8,405 bases of DNA from Elusimicrobiota bacterium (GTDB taxonomy: Bacteria > Elusimicrobiota > Elusimicrobia > UBA1565 > UBA9628): positions 1 through 8,405 of the forward strand of contig JAQUNT010000075.1 in assembly GCA_028717525.1 (NCBI GenBank). Direction: 5' to 3'. The position numbers and the translations under genes were made by a program. Position 1 is the first letter of the stretch. Every line of letters starts with the position of its first letter. Positions 1 to 5,936 of the stretch are shown piece after piece. The notes beneath the pieces are model-generated. The model did no database searches and was not told where the DNA came from. It saw nothing but the letters and a program-made list of their open reading frames with translations.

Positions 1-1315
1 CCGCGGCCGCCTGCAGGTACGCCCAGAGCGGCGTGCCCGACAGCAGGAACCGCGGCCGGAACAGGACCGCCGCGGCCAGCAGCGCGGCGGCGCCGAGCAT
101 CAGGTCCAGGTAGCTCGGCGAACGACCCAGGCCCCGCCCCAGGGCCCGCGGCGAGGGCGGGTACATGGCCAGCCCTCCGATGACCAAAGGCCAGGCCATG
201 GTCGAGAAAGCCAGACTCTCGGGCAGCGCCGCGGCGTCGCCGCCGATGAGGAGCAGGCTGACGAGCAGCCCGAAGGAGGCGGCCGCGACCGCCGCGGCCA
301 GGACGCCCAGGACGATCTCGGCCACGGGCGAGGCGATGGGCCGCCGCGCCCGCACCTGGGCGTGGAAGTCCCTGAAGCCCTTGACGCCGAAGCGCACCGC
401 CGCGATCGGGCCGAGCACGGCCAGACCCCAGGCTAGCAGGCCGCGCCAGGGCCGCGAGGGGCGGCGGGGCGGAGCCTCCAGCCCCGCGGCGTCCGAGCCG
501 ATGAGCCCGCGCTCGCGCAGGGGCCGCAGCCCGGCGCGCACGCGCGCGAGGTCCTCTTCCGCGTCCCGGGCCGCGCCGGCCGTATCGACATCCGTCCGGC
601 CGGCACCGGCGGAACTTCCGATACCGCCGGCGCCGAGGCGCAGCAGCAGGACCCGCCCGGGCTGGCTGTGGATGGCGCGCAGCAGCGAGGGCAGCCGAGT
701 CCCCGCCGGGACGCTGCGCGGGGTCCTCAGGAACACGGGGCCCCGGGCGCCGCTGATCCAGGCCTGGCCGGAAGGGTCGATGTGCAGCGGCACGAGCTTG
801 AGCGCCGCGGCCAGGGCCAGGTCCTCCGACGAGCTGCCGACCTTCCAGTCCGGGTCCGGGTCGCGGGTCAGCTCGATGGAGCCGTGGCCGCCGACCGTGG
901 CGGTGCTGAGCACCAGGTTCTGCGCGCGCAGCGCCTCGGCCACGCGGGCGAAGAGCTTGGGGTCGTTGATCCAGACCAGGTTCGCCTTGAGCGGCGCGTT
1001 GGCCGCGATCAGGCCCACGCTCTTCCACTTGGAGATCTCCGGCCGGGAGAAGACCATGGCCTGGCCCGAGCCGGCGAGCTCGCCCAAGGTCTGCGTGCGC
1101 AGGACCATGGCTCCTACGCCCATGGCCTGGGCGCGGGTCCAGAAGTCCGACAGCGCGGTCCCGGAGACCGCGCAAGCGGCCGCCGCCTCGCCGGCGTCGA
1201 GAGCGGCCAAGGAGCGCGGGGAGGGCTTCTCCGCCGCGCCCGCGGCCCAGGCCAGCAGCAGGAAGCCGGCGGCCGCCAGCCACCAGCGCGCGCCGGAGCC
1301 GGAGGAGGAGGTCAT
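1..1315 (-). CDS. Multi-pass envelope protein, DUF5693-like, 3' end beyond window
   Basis: An open frame of 438 codons reads without a stop from an ATG at 1315 to the window edge, so the C-terminus is missing. The start overlaps the glgA stop as ATGA, which fixes it and implies translational coupling. Residues 11-27 form a hydrophobic signal peptide or anchor (WWLAAAGFLLLAWAAGA). A soluble, presumably extracytoplasmic part of about 260 residues follows. It contains a stretch around residues 61-93 (RAQAMGVGAMVLRTQTLGEL) and another at 112-132 (NLVWINDPKLFARVAEALR). The C-terminal half has hydrophobic segments at about 292-308, 330-357, 368-385 and 402-419. This layout and the 'position-in-gene' motifs resemble the DUF5693 family of bacterial membrane proteins, whose role is not established; I recognise it by memory only. 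Residues 228-248 are a Gly/Ala/Ser linker encoded by a striking palindrome (see the repeat entry). No catalytic motif is recognisable. The frame is certain, the family tentative. Confidence 0.8.
   Translation of the reverse strand, partial: MTSSSGSGARWWLAAAGFLLLAWAAGAAEKPSPRSLAALDAGEAAAACAVSGTALSDFWTRAQAMGVGAMVLRTQTLGELAGSGQAMVFSRPEISKWKSVGLIAANAPLKANLVWINDPKLFARVAEALRAQNLVLSTATVGGHGSIELTRDPDPDWKVGSSSEDLALAAALKLVPLHIDPSGQAWISGARGPVFLRTPRSVPAGTRLPSLLRAIHSQPGRVLLLRLGAGGIGSSAGAGRTDVDTAGAARDAEEDLARVRAGLRPLRERGLIGSDAAGLEAPPRRPSRPWRGLLAWGLAVLGPIAAVRFGVKGFRDFHAQVRARRPIASPVAEIVLGVLAAAVAAASFGLLVSLLLIGGDAAALPESLAFSTMAWPLVIGGLAMYPPSPRALGRGLGRSPSYLDLMLGAAALLAAAVLFRPRFLLSGTPLWAYLQAAA
573..633. repeat. Nested palindrome inside the membrane-protein gene
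   Basis: The arms 573-587 and 619-633 are inverted copies that match at 14 of 15 positions. The 31-base spacer holds further perfect inverted repeats: GCCGG at 599-603 with CCGGC at 606-610, and CGGAA at 610-614 with TTCCG at 616-620 around a single C. The segment has AT-containing words (GTATCGACATCC, GGAACTTCC) that are unusual in this GC-rich gene. It encodes residues 228-248, a Gly/Ala/Ser/Thr linker without predicted structure. This looks like an in-frame palindromic mini-element, but only one copy is visible in the window. Confidence 0.55.
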
Positions 1316-2748
1316 GGCGCTTCCCCTGCCGCGCGGCGCTCGCATGCCGCTCGGGCGAAGAGGTCGAGGTAGCTGCGCACGGAGCGGTCCCAGGAGTAGT
1401 CCCCGGACATACCCGCGCGCATCAGGCCGGCCCAGGAGGGCCCCGCGTAGGCGTCCAGGGCGCGGCCCAGGGCCAGGCCGAGATCCCGCGCGTCGCCCGG
1501 CTTGGCCGTGAAGCCGTTGCGCCCCTCGGCCACCGTGTCGCGCAGTCCGCCCGTGCGCGTGGTTACGGGCACGCAGCCGTAGCGCATGGCGATGAGCTGG
1601 CCCAGGCCGCAGGGCTCGAAGCGCGAAGGCATGAGCAGGATGTCCGCCGCGGCGTAGAGACGGTGCGCCAGGCTCTCGTCGTAGCCGAGATGGAAACGCG
1701 CGGCGCCGTCGTGGCGGCGCGCCCAGCCGGACACGGCCGCGACCAAGGCGGGCTGGCCCTCCCCCACGCCCACGAAGCGGCAGCGCCGCAAGCACGGCGT
1801 GAGCGCCGGCATGGCGATGTCCCAGCCTTTCTGCCGGTCGAGCCGAGCCACCATCCCCACGAGGGGGACGCCGGCCTCGGCCCGCAGGCCGCATTCCTCG
1901 AGGAACCGCCTCTTGCAGGCGGCCTTCCCGCTCAGGTCGCCCAGGCTGTAGCGCTCGGCCAGGGAGAGGTCCCGCTCCGGGTTCCAGCAGTCGAGGTCGA
2001 GTCCGTTGAGGATGCCGGCCAGGCGGCCGCTGCGGCGGCGCAGCAGGGCCTGCAGGCCGTGGCCTCCGGCCCAGGTCTGCATCTCGCGGGCGTAGGAGGG
2101 ACTGACCGTGGTCAGCCAGTCCGCGTCGGCCAGACCCGCCTTGAGGAAGCTGCAGCCCTTCAGGGTCCTGGCCCTGCGGCTGTCGGCGGCCGTCAGGCCC
2201 GCCCGCAGGAAGCTCCGCGCCGGGAAGGCGCCCTGGTAGGCGATGTTATGGACGGTCAGCACCGTGGCGCAGGCGCTGAAGAAGGGGTCCGCGGCGTAAA
2301 GGGTCTTGAGGTAAGTGGCGATGAGGGCGGTCGGCCAGTCGTGCAGGTGGATGATGTCCGGCTTGAAGCCCATGGCCTTGGCGCCTTCCAGCACGGCCCG
2401 GCAGTACACGGCGTAGCGGAGGTCGTTGTCCGGGTAGTCGCGTCCGTCCGCGCCGTAGAGGCCCTCGCGGTCGAAGAGGGGCGCGGAATCGATGAACTGC
2501 ACGGAGACCGAGCGCCACTGCATGAAGCGCAGCGCGACCGCCGTGGAGCCGTCTGCCCAAGGGATGTCCAGCGGGTGGGAAAGGCCGCCCTCGAGCGCCG
2601 CGGACTCCACGACCCGGTACTTGGGCAGGAAGAGTACAACGTCGTGCCCGGCGGAGCCGAGCTTCTGGCTCAGAGTCCCGACCACGTCCGCCAGCCCGCC
2701 GGTCTTGCAGAATGGGAAGGCCTCGCTGGCGGCCTGGAGTATCCTCAT
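1312..2748 (-). CDS. glgA: Glycogen synthase (ADP-glucose type, GT5)
   Basis: This is glycogen synthase, which transfers glucose from ADP-glucose (family expectation) to the non-reducing end of an alpha-1,4-glucan in the cytoplasm. At 478 residues it has the normal family length and a GT-B fold layout. The N-terminal domain has the nucleotide-sugar loop KTGGLADVVG (residues 15-24), HDWPTAL (136-142), VHNIAYQG (167-173) and TVSPSYA (214-220). The C-terminal domain has GILNGLD (245-251), VARLDRQKGWD (300-310, holding the phosphate-contacting Arg and Lys), GYDESLAHRLYAAADI (355-370), PSRFEPCGLGQL (374-385, with the conserved Glu378) and RTGGLRDTV (398-406). Small departures are VGVGEG in place of the usual L-G-[ST]-G-D, Pro in HDWPTA where His is common, and a slightly short loop near 311-322. 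The start ATG lies 7 bases after the scpB stop with only a weak AGGG upstream, so translation probably depends on coupling. The stop overlaps the next gene as ATGA. Function is secure; the sugar donor is inferred from the family. Confidence 0.95.
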   Translation of the reverse strand: MRILQAASEAFPFCKTGGLADVVGTLSQKLGSAGHDVVLFLPKYRVVESAALEGGLSHPLDIPWADGSTAVALRFMQWRSVSVQFIDSAPLFDREGLYGADGRDYPDNDLRYAVYCRAVLEGAKAMGFKPDIIHLHDWPTALIATYLKTLYAADPFFSACATVLTVHNIAYQGAFPARSFLRAGLTAADSRRARTLKGCSFLKAGLADADWLTTVSPSYAREMQTWAGGHGLQALLRRRSGRLAGILNGLDLDCWNPERDLSLAERYSLGDLSGKAACKRRFLEECGLRAEAGVPLVGMVARLDRQKGWDIAMPALTPCLRRCRFVGVGEGQPALVAAVSGWARRHDGAARFHLGYDESLAHRLYAAADILLMPSRFEPCGLGQLIAMRYGCVPVTTRTGGLRDTVAEGRNGFTAKPGDARDLGLALGRALDAYAGPSWAGLMRAGMSGDYSWDRSVRSYLDLFARAACERRAAGEAP

Positions 2749-2755
2749 CCCTGGC

Positions 2756-3646
2756 TCAGGGCTCCGGGGACTTCTCCGGCTCGGGGGCGTCGTCCACTGG
2801 CCAGATCGGATCCGCGGGCGGCGGCGCGGGCGACGCCGCGGGAGCGGCAGCGCTCTCGCCCTGCGGCGGGACGGTAGTCCCGTCGTCCTGAGCGCCCTCA
2901 GGAATTGCGTCAGCGCTCACGGAACCGCCCTCCGGAGATGCGTTGGCGGTCATGGGCGCGGCTGCGGCGTCAGGGGTCGCGGGAGCGTCCGGAGCCTGGA
3001 AATCATCGATGGGCGGCAGGTCCTCGAGGCTGCGCAGACCGAAGTGGCGCATGAAGTCGGCCGTGGTGCCGTAGAGCAGGGGCCGGCCCACGCTCTCCTT
3101 GCGCCCCACGACCTTGATGAGGCGCTTCTCCAGCAGGGTCTCCAGGGCCGCGATGACCTCCACGCCGCGGATGTCCTCGATCTCGGCGCGGGTCAGCGGC
3201 TGCTTGTAGGCGATGATGGCCAAGGTCTCGTGCGCGGCCGTGGAGAGGCGCATGGTCATCCGCTCGGCGAAGAGCTTGCGCACCAGCTCCGCGTGCGCCG
3301 GCCGCGTCGCCATCTGGAAGCCGCCGGCAATCTCCAGGATCTGCACGGCCGAGGCCTGGTCCTCCAGCTTGCGCTGGAGCTCGCCGACCAGGGCGCGCAG
3401 GCGCGCGAGGTCCTTGATCTTGGTGAGCTTGCGCAGCTCCTCGACGCTGAGGGGGTGGTCCGTGATGAAGAGCAGGGTCTCGAGCTGGATCTTGAGCTCG
3501 TCGTCGCTCAGGGCGGCGGGCTTGGCGGGGGCCGACGGCGCGGGAGCGCCGTCGCCCTGAGCGCCCTCAGGAGATGCGTCGGCGGTCATGGGCTCGGGGG
3601 CCGGGACGGGGTCGCCCTCAGATGACGGCGCTGGCGTCTGGGACAT
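2756..3646 (-). CDS. scpB: Segregation and condensation protein B
   Basis: ScpB forms a dimer of tandem winged-helix domains that binds the kleisin ScpA and, with SMC, makes up the bacterial condensin that compacts and separates the chromosome. The conserved core spans about residues 46-215. It includes ETLLFITDHPLSVEELRKL (56-74), the hallmark LSTAAHETLAIIAYKQPLTR (134-153), EIEDIRGV (155-162) and GRPLLYGTT (187-195). At 296 residues it is much longer than the usual roughly 180-220, because both ends carry Pro/Ala/Glu/Asp-rich tails (1-45 and 216-296) that look disordered and contain repeated modules. I chose the ATG at 3646 because a full AAGGAGGT lies 8 bases upstream. An ATG at 3706 would add 20 Arg/Ser-rich residues that are only the scpA frame read out of phase. 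The start lies inside scpA (29-base overlap), typical of scpA/scpB pairs. Confidence 0.93.
   Translation of the reverse strand: MSQTPAPSSEGDPVPAPEPMTADASPEGAQGDGAPAPSAPAKPAALSDDELKIQLETLLFITDHPLSVEELRKLTKIKDLARLRALVGELQRKLEDQASAVQILEIAGGFQMATRPAHAELVRKLFAERMTMRLSTAAHETLAIIAYKQPLTRAEIEDIRGVEVIAALETLLEKRLIKVVGRKESVGRPLLYGTTADFMRHFGLRSLEDLPPIDDFQAPDAPATPDAAAAPMTANASPEGGSVSADAIPEGAQDDGTTVPPQGESAAAPAASPAPPPADPIWPVDDAPEPEKSPEP
2882..2957. repeat. scpB tail repeat, double copy
   Basis: This segment encodes the C-terminal tail module (residues about 231-255, MTANASPEGG then SADAIPEGAQDD) and contains two diverged copies of the unit found at 3551-3593. The first part (2882-2915) carries the perfect hairpin CCTGAG-CGCC-CTCAGG at 2887-2902. 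The second part (2926-2957) matches the other end of the unit, GGAGATGCGTTGGCGGTCAT at 2934-2953 against the same word with one change at 3570-3589. The copies are in the same frame, so the peptide is repeated as well as the DNA. Confidence 0.7.
3551..3593. repeat. scpB tail repeat, single copy
   Basis: This segment encodes the N-terminal tail peptide MTADASPEGAQGD (residues 20-32 of ScpB). It holds the hairpin CCTGAG-CGCC-CTCAGG at 3556-3571, identical to the one at 2887-2902, followed by the GATGCGTCGGCGGTCATGGG word shared with 2937-2956. The same unit therefore sits on both sides of the conserved ScpB core, about 650 bases apart. Confidence 0.7.
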
Positions 3647-4349
3647 CGACGCGGACCTCCTTCTTGTAGACCTGGATGGGGCCGAGATTGCCCTCCTGGC
3701 GCACAAAGATCTTCTCCATCTTGACGAGTTCGAGCATGGCCAGGAAGCAGGCCAGGATGCCCCGCCGCTTGCGCTCGTCCGAGAAGATCTCCTCCCAGCT
3801 CAGCGCGGGACGACTCTCGAGGAGGAACATGATCTTGGCCATCTTCTCCTCGATGGGGAACTCCTCGCCGACCACCTCGCGGGTCTCGGGCTTGGCGCGC
3901 TCGAGGATCTCGCGGAGGCTCCCCAGCAGGTCGAAGAGGCTCAGGTCGAGGGACTTCTGCGACTCGTCGAAGGTGGGCACGCCCCGGAAGAAGACGTCCT
4001 TGAACTCGTCGGCGCGCTTCTCCAGGAACTTGGCCGCCTCCTTGAACTTCTGGTACTCGATGAGCTTGGCCTTGAGCTCCGCCGTCGGGTCCGGGCCGGT
4101 CTCCTCTGCCTCGCCCTCGTGAGAGGGCAGCAGGGAGTGGGCCTTGATGCCGATCAAGGTCGCGGCCATGACCAGGAACTCGCCGGCCACGTCGAGGTTG
4201 AGCTCCTTCATGAGGTCGAGGTAGGCCAGGTACTCCTGGGTGATGTGGGCCAGGGGGATGTTGTGGATATCGAGGTCGTCGCGCTTGACCAGGAAGAGGA
4301 GCAGGTCCAGGGGGCCTTCGAACATCTCCAGGTGGACTTGGTGGCTCAT
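3618..4349 (-). CDS. scpA: Segregation and condensation protein A
   Basis: ScpA is the kleisin subunit of bacterial condensin; it bridges the SMC heads and binds the ScpB dimer. At 243 residues it has the usual length. The N-terminal SMC-neck-binding part has the signature MFEGPLDLLLFLVKRDDLDI (9-28), then ITQEYLAYL (36-44) and the helix FLVMAATLIGIKAHSLLP (58-75). A charged central linker (76-130) follows, and the C-terminal winged helix carries FLAMLELVKMEKIFVRQEG (202-220) ending in PIQVY. I chose the ATG at 4349 because the protein begins there with the family-typical MSHQVHLEMFEGPLDLL. It overlaps the trpS stop as ATGA, and a GAGG lies 5 bases upstream. The same frame stays open upstream to 5231, but that stretch only reads trpS out of phase. 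The last codons contain the Shine-Dalgarno sequence of scpB. Confidence 0.95.
   Translation of the reverse strand: MSHQVHLEMFEGPLDLLLFLVKRDDLDIHNIPLAHITQEYLAYLDLMKELNLDVAGEFLVMAATLIGIKAHSLLPSHEGEAEETGPDPTAELKAKLIEYQKFKEAAKFLEKRADEFKDVFFRGVPTFDESQKSLDLSLFDLLGSLREILERAKPETREVVGEEFPIEEKMAKIMFLLESRPALSWEEIFSDERKRRGILACFLAMLELVKMEKIFVRQEGNLGPIQVYKKEVRVDVPDASAVI
3655..3662 (-). promoter_or_regulatory. Strong Shine-Dalgarno of scpB
   Basis: The minus strand reads AAGGAGGT, a full anti-16S match, 8 bases before the scpB ATG at 3646. It lies in the last codons of scpA (Lys-Lys-Glu-Val), so the two proteins are translated from the same overlapping stretch. It decides the scpB start against the ATG at 3706. 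It also shows that this organism does use canonical Shine-Dalgarno sites. Confidence 0.85.
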
Positions 4350-5467
4350 CTCAGCCTCATGGCGCGGCGGACCTGGTCCATGGTCGCGCGCGCGGCGGCC
4401 GAGGCCTTGCGGGCGCCCTCGGCCAGCAGTTCGTCGACGCGCTCCGGCCGGGAGGCGTAGCCTTCCCGGGCCTTGCGGAATTCGGCGAAGGGGGCCTCCA
4501 GCGACTGCAGCAGGCCCCTCTTGTCCGCCACGCAGCCCAGGCGGCCGGCGCGGCACTCCTCCCCGATCTTCTCCCAGCCCTCGGTGTAGAGCTTGTGCAG
4601 GGCGTAGACCACGCAGCCGGGCGGGTTCTCGGGGCAGGGCTCGGGGTGGCCGGGGTCGTCCTTGCGGACCTTCTTGGGGTCCGTGTACATGGACATGACC
4701 TTGGCCTTGAGGGTCTCCGCGGTCTCGTAGATGTCGATGGCGTTGCCGTAGGACTTGGACATCTTGCGGCTGTCGCAGCCCGGGACCTTGGGCGTGGGCG
4801 TCAGCAGGGGCTGGGGCTCCACCAGCACGGGCCCGTAGATGTGGTTGAACTTGCGCGCGATCTCCCGGGAGAGCTCCAGGTGCGGCAGCTGGTCCTGCCC
4901 GACCGGCACGCGCGCGCCCTTGTAGAGCAGGACGTCGGCGGCCATGAGCACGGGGTAGCCGAGGAAGCCGAAGGTGCGCAGCTCGGCCGAGGCGGAGGCG
5001 GGCCCACTTTCGAGGGCCTCGGCGGCGGTCTCCAGCGCCTCGACCACCTCGCCCGCGGATGCGGCTTCGTCCTGGCGGGAAAGCTCCTTGCTCAGCTTGG
5101 TCTTGGAGAGCTCCTGGAGCTGCTCCTTCCAGGTCGGGTTGTTCTCCAGCCAGGAGAGCGGGGTGGCCATGCCGAGCAGGAGGGCGAGCTCCGCGTGCTC
5201 GGGCACGTCGGACTGCTTGAAGATGACGCACTTGGTCGGGTCGAGGCCAGCGGCCAGCCAGTCCAGGACCATCTCGCGGATATTGGCCTGGAGAGCGCCA
5301 GTGTCGGCGTAGCCGGTGGTGAGCATGTGCCAGTCCGCCACGAAGAAGTAGCAGTCGTAGCGGTCCTGCAGGGAGACCCAGTTCTTGAGCGCGCCCCAGT
5401 AGTTGCCCAGGTGCAGGCGGCCGGTGGGCCGCATCCCGGAGACCACGACCTCTCGGGGCTCTGGCAT
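4346..5467 (-). CDS. trpS: Tryptophanyl-tRNA synthetase
   Basis: This class I synthetase charges tRNA-Trp with tryptophan in the cytoplasm. It is 373 residues against about 330-350 usual. Motifs in order are GMRPTGRLHLGNYWGAL (11-27, with HLGN as the HIGH box), ADWHMLT (44-50), NNPTWKEQL (109-117), FGFLGYPVLMAADVLLYKG (166-184), VGQDQLPHLELSREIA (189-204), KMSKSYGN (235-242) and CVVYALHKLY (285-294). The extra length is a segment rich in Ala, Glu and Ser at about 126-163, just before FGFLGYPV. Cys285, Cys305 and Cys312 fit the arrangement of the [4Fe-4S] site of some TrpRS (C-x22-C-x6-C-x2-C in Thermotoga). Here it reads C-x19-C-x6-C-x2-D, with Asp315 in the last place. It is the first gene of the five-gene operon. 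No Shine-Dalgarno precedes the ATG, but an extended -10 lies 7 bases upstream. Confidence 0.96.
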   Translation of the reverse strand: MPEPREVVVSGMRPTGRLHLGNYWGALKNWVSLQDRYDCYFFVADWHMLTTGYADTGALQANIREMVLDWLAAGLDPTKCVIFKQSDVPEHAELALLLGMATPLSWLENNPTWKEQLQELSKTKLSKELSRQDEAASAGEVVEALETAAEALESGPASASAELRTFGFLGYPVLMAADVLLYKGARVPVGQDQLPHLELSREIARKFNHIYGPVLVEPQPLLTPTPKVPGCDSRKMSKSYGNAIDIYETAETLKAKVMSMYTDPKKVRKDDPGHPEPCPENPPGCVVYALHKLYTEGWEKIGEECRAGRLGCVADKRGLLQSLEAPFAEFRKAREGYASRPERVDELLAEGARKASAAARATMDQVRRAMRLR

Positions 5468-5474
5468 GGCGGCT

Positions 5475-5483
5475 ATCTTATCA
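5475..5483 (-). promoter_or_regulatory. Extended -10 promoter of trpS operon
   Basis: The minus strand reads TGATAAGAT, an extended -10 (TGn plus TAAGAT, 4 of 6 to TATAAT), ending exactly 7 bases before the trpS ATG at 5467. With usual spacing, transcription would begin at or within a base or two of the ATG. No good -35 is seen 16-18 bases upstream. No Shine-Dalgarno lies between, so a leaderless mRNA is the simplest reading. The region is AT-rich compared with the genes around it. Confidence 0.5.
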
Positions 5484-5488
5484 GATAA
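5478..5488. promoter_or_regulatory. Small palindrome overlapping trpS -10
   Basis: TTATC-A-GATAA is a perfect inverted repeat with a one-base centre. It overlaps the proposed -10 of trpS, a position that would suit a repressor site. It is only 11 bases long and could be chance; no regulator is encoded nearby. Confidence 0.25.
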
Positions 5489-5539
5489 AGGGGTCAGGAC
5501 TCTAATTAATCCTCGAGAAGGACCTTTGAGTGGGCGGCA

Positions 5540-5568
5540 TTGACAATGCGGAGTTGCCGCCCTACACT
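5540..5568 (+). promoter_or_regulatory. Sigma70-like promoter, small exported protein
   Basis: The plus strand has TTGACA (5540-5545, a perfect -35), a spacer of exactly 17 bases, and TACACT (5563-5568, 4 of 6 to TATAAT). Transcription would begin near 5575. This would leave the ATG at 5546 untranslated and favour a start at 5582 or 5594. The match is good, but it conflicts with the start that gives the best signal peptide, so one of the two readings is wrong. Confidence 0.45.
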
Positions 5569-5920
5569 CAGGACGAGGATCATGGGCCCCTCCATGCTGC
5601 TCGCCCTCGCCGCGATCCTGCTCCCGGCCGCGCCTCTCGGCGCAGCCGAGGCTTTCACTGCCGACGCCTGCAGCTACCTGGCCGACGTGCGCGCCGTGCC
5701 CCGCGCTGACTGCCGGCTCGACTCGGGCCGCGTCAGCGAGCTGGACCTCGCCGAGGCGCTGCGCCGGGCTCCGGAGCGCAAGCGCCAGGTCGATGAGCTG
5801 GCCCGCCAGCTTTTCCAGGCCGCGTCTCCGGAGCAGATCCAGCAGATCCTAGCCGCGGCCGTGCTGAGCGTCTGGCTGGTGACCCAGCCGGTCGCTCTCC
5901 CGGCCGACCGGGTCTGCTGA
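5546..5920 (+). CDS. Small exported protein of unknown function
   Basis: I do not recognise this 124-residue protein. From the ATG at 5546 it has a classic signal peptide: a positively charged start (MRSCRPTLRTR), a hydrophobic core (MLLALAAILLPAAPLGA, 17-33) and a likely cleavage after Ala-Glu-Ala at about residue 36. The mature part of about 88 residues has a charged, probably helical middle (ELDLAEALRRAPERKRQVDE, 65-84), a hydrophobic stretch ILAAAVLSVWLV (101-112), two cysteines at 42 and 56, and a final C-terminal Cys. Other possible starts are a TTG at 5540 and ATGs at 5582 and 5594. The later ones lose the positive charges, but 5582 has a GAGG three bases upstream and agrees with the TTGACA/TACACT promoter. 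The gene is the only plus-strand gene, divergent from trpS and convergent with the tRNA nucleotidyltransferase gene 16 bases away. Signal peptide and codon pattern support a real gene; its role is unknown. Confidence 0.65.
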   Translation: MRSCRPTLRTRIMGPSMLLALAAILLPAAPLGAAEAFTADACSYLADVRAVPRADCRLDSGRVSELDLAEALRRAPERKRQVDELARQLFQAASPEQIQQILAAAVLSVWLVTQPVALPADRVC

Positions 5921-5936
5921 CCGAGCGCCCGCGGCG

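Noticed and set aside
165..1511. 448-codon open frame on the plus strand
   Set aside because: It is antisense to the membrane-protein gene and the end of glgA. Its Arg/Pro/Ala/Ser-rich composition is typical of a high-GC shadow, with no recognisable domain.
1663..2877. 404-codon open frame on the plus strand
   Set aside because: It is opposite glgA, whose motifs are all present; the product is low-complexity Gly/Ala/Arg/Val.
3647..3706. Upstream ATG that would lengthen ScpB by 20 residues
   Set aside because: The added residues are Arg/Ser-rich and lie in scpA coding sequence, while the ATG at 3646 has a perfect Shine-Dalgarno at 8 bases.
4350..5231. Long in-frame extension that would make scpA a 537-residue protein
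   Set aside because: The extension reads trpS in another frame on the same strand; it is Arg/Pro/Ala-rich without motifs. ScpA homologues begin at the MSHQVHLEMFEGPLDLL position, which has its own ATG overlapping the trpS stop.
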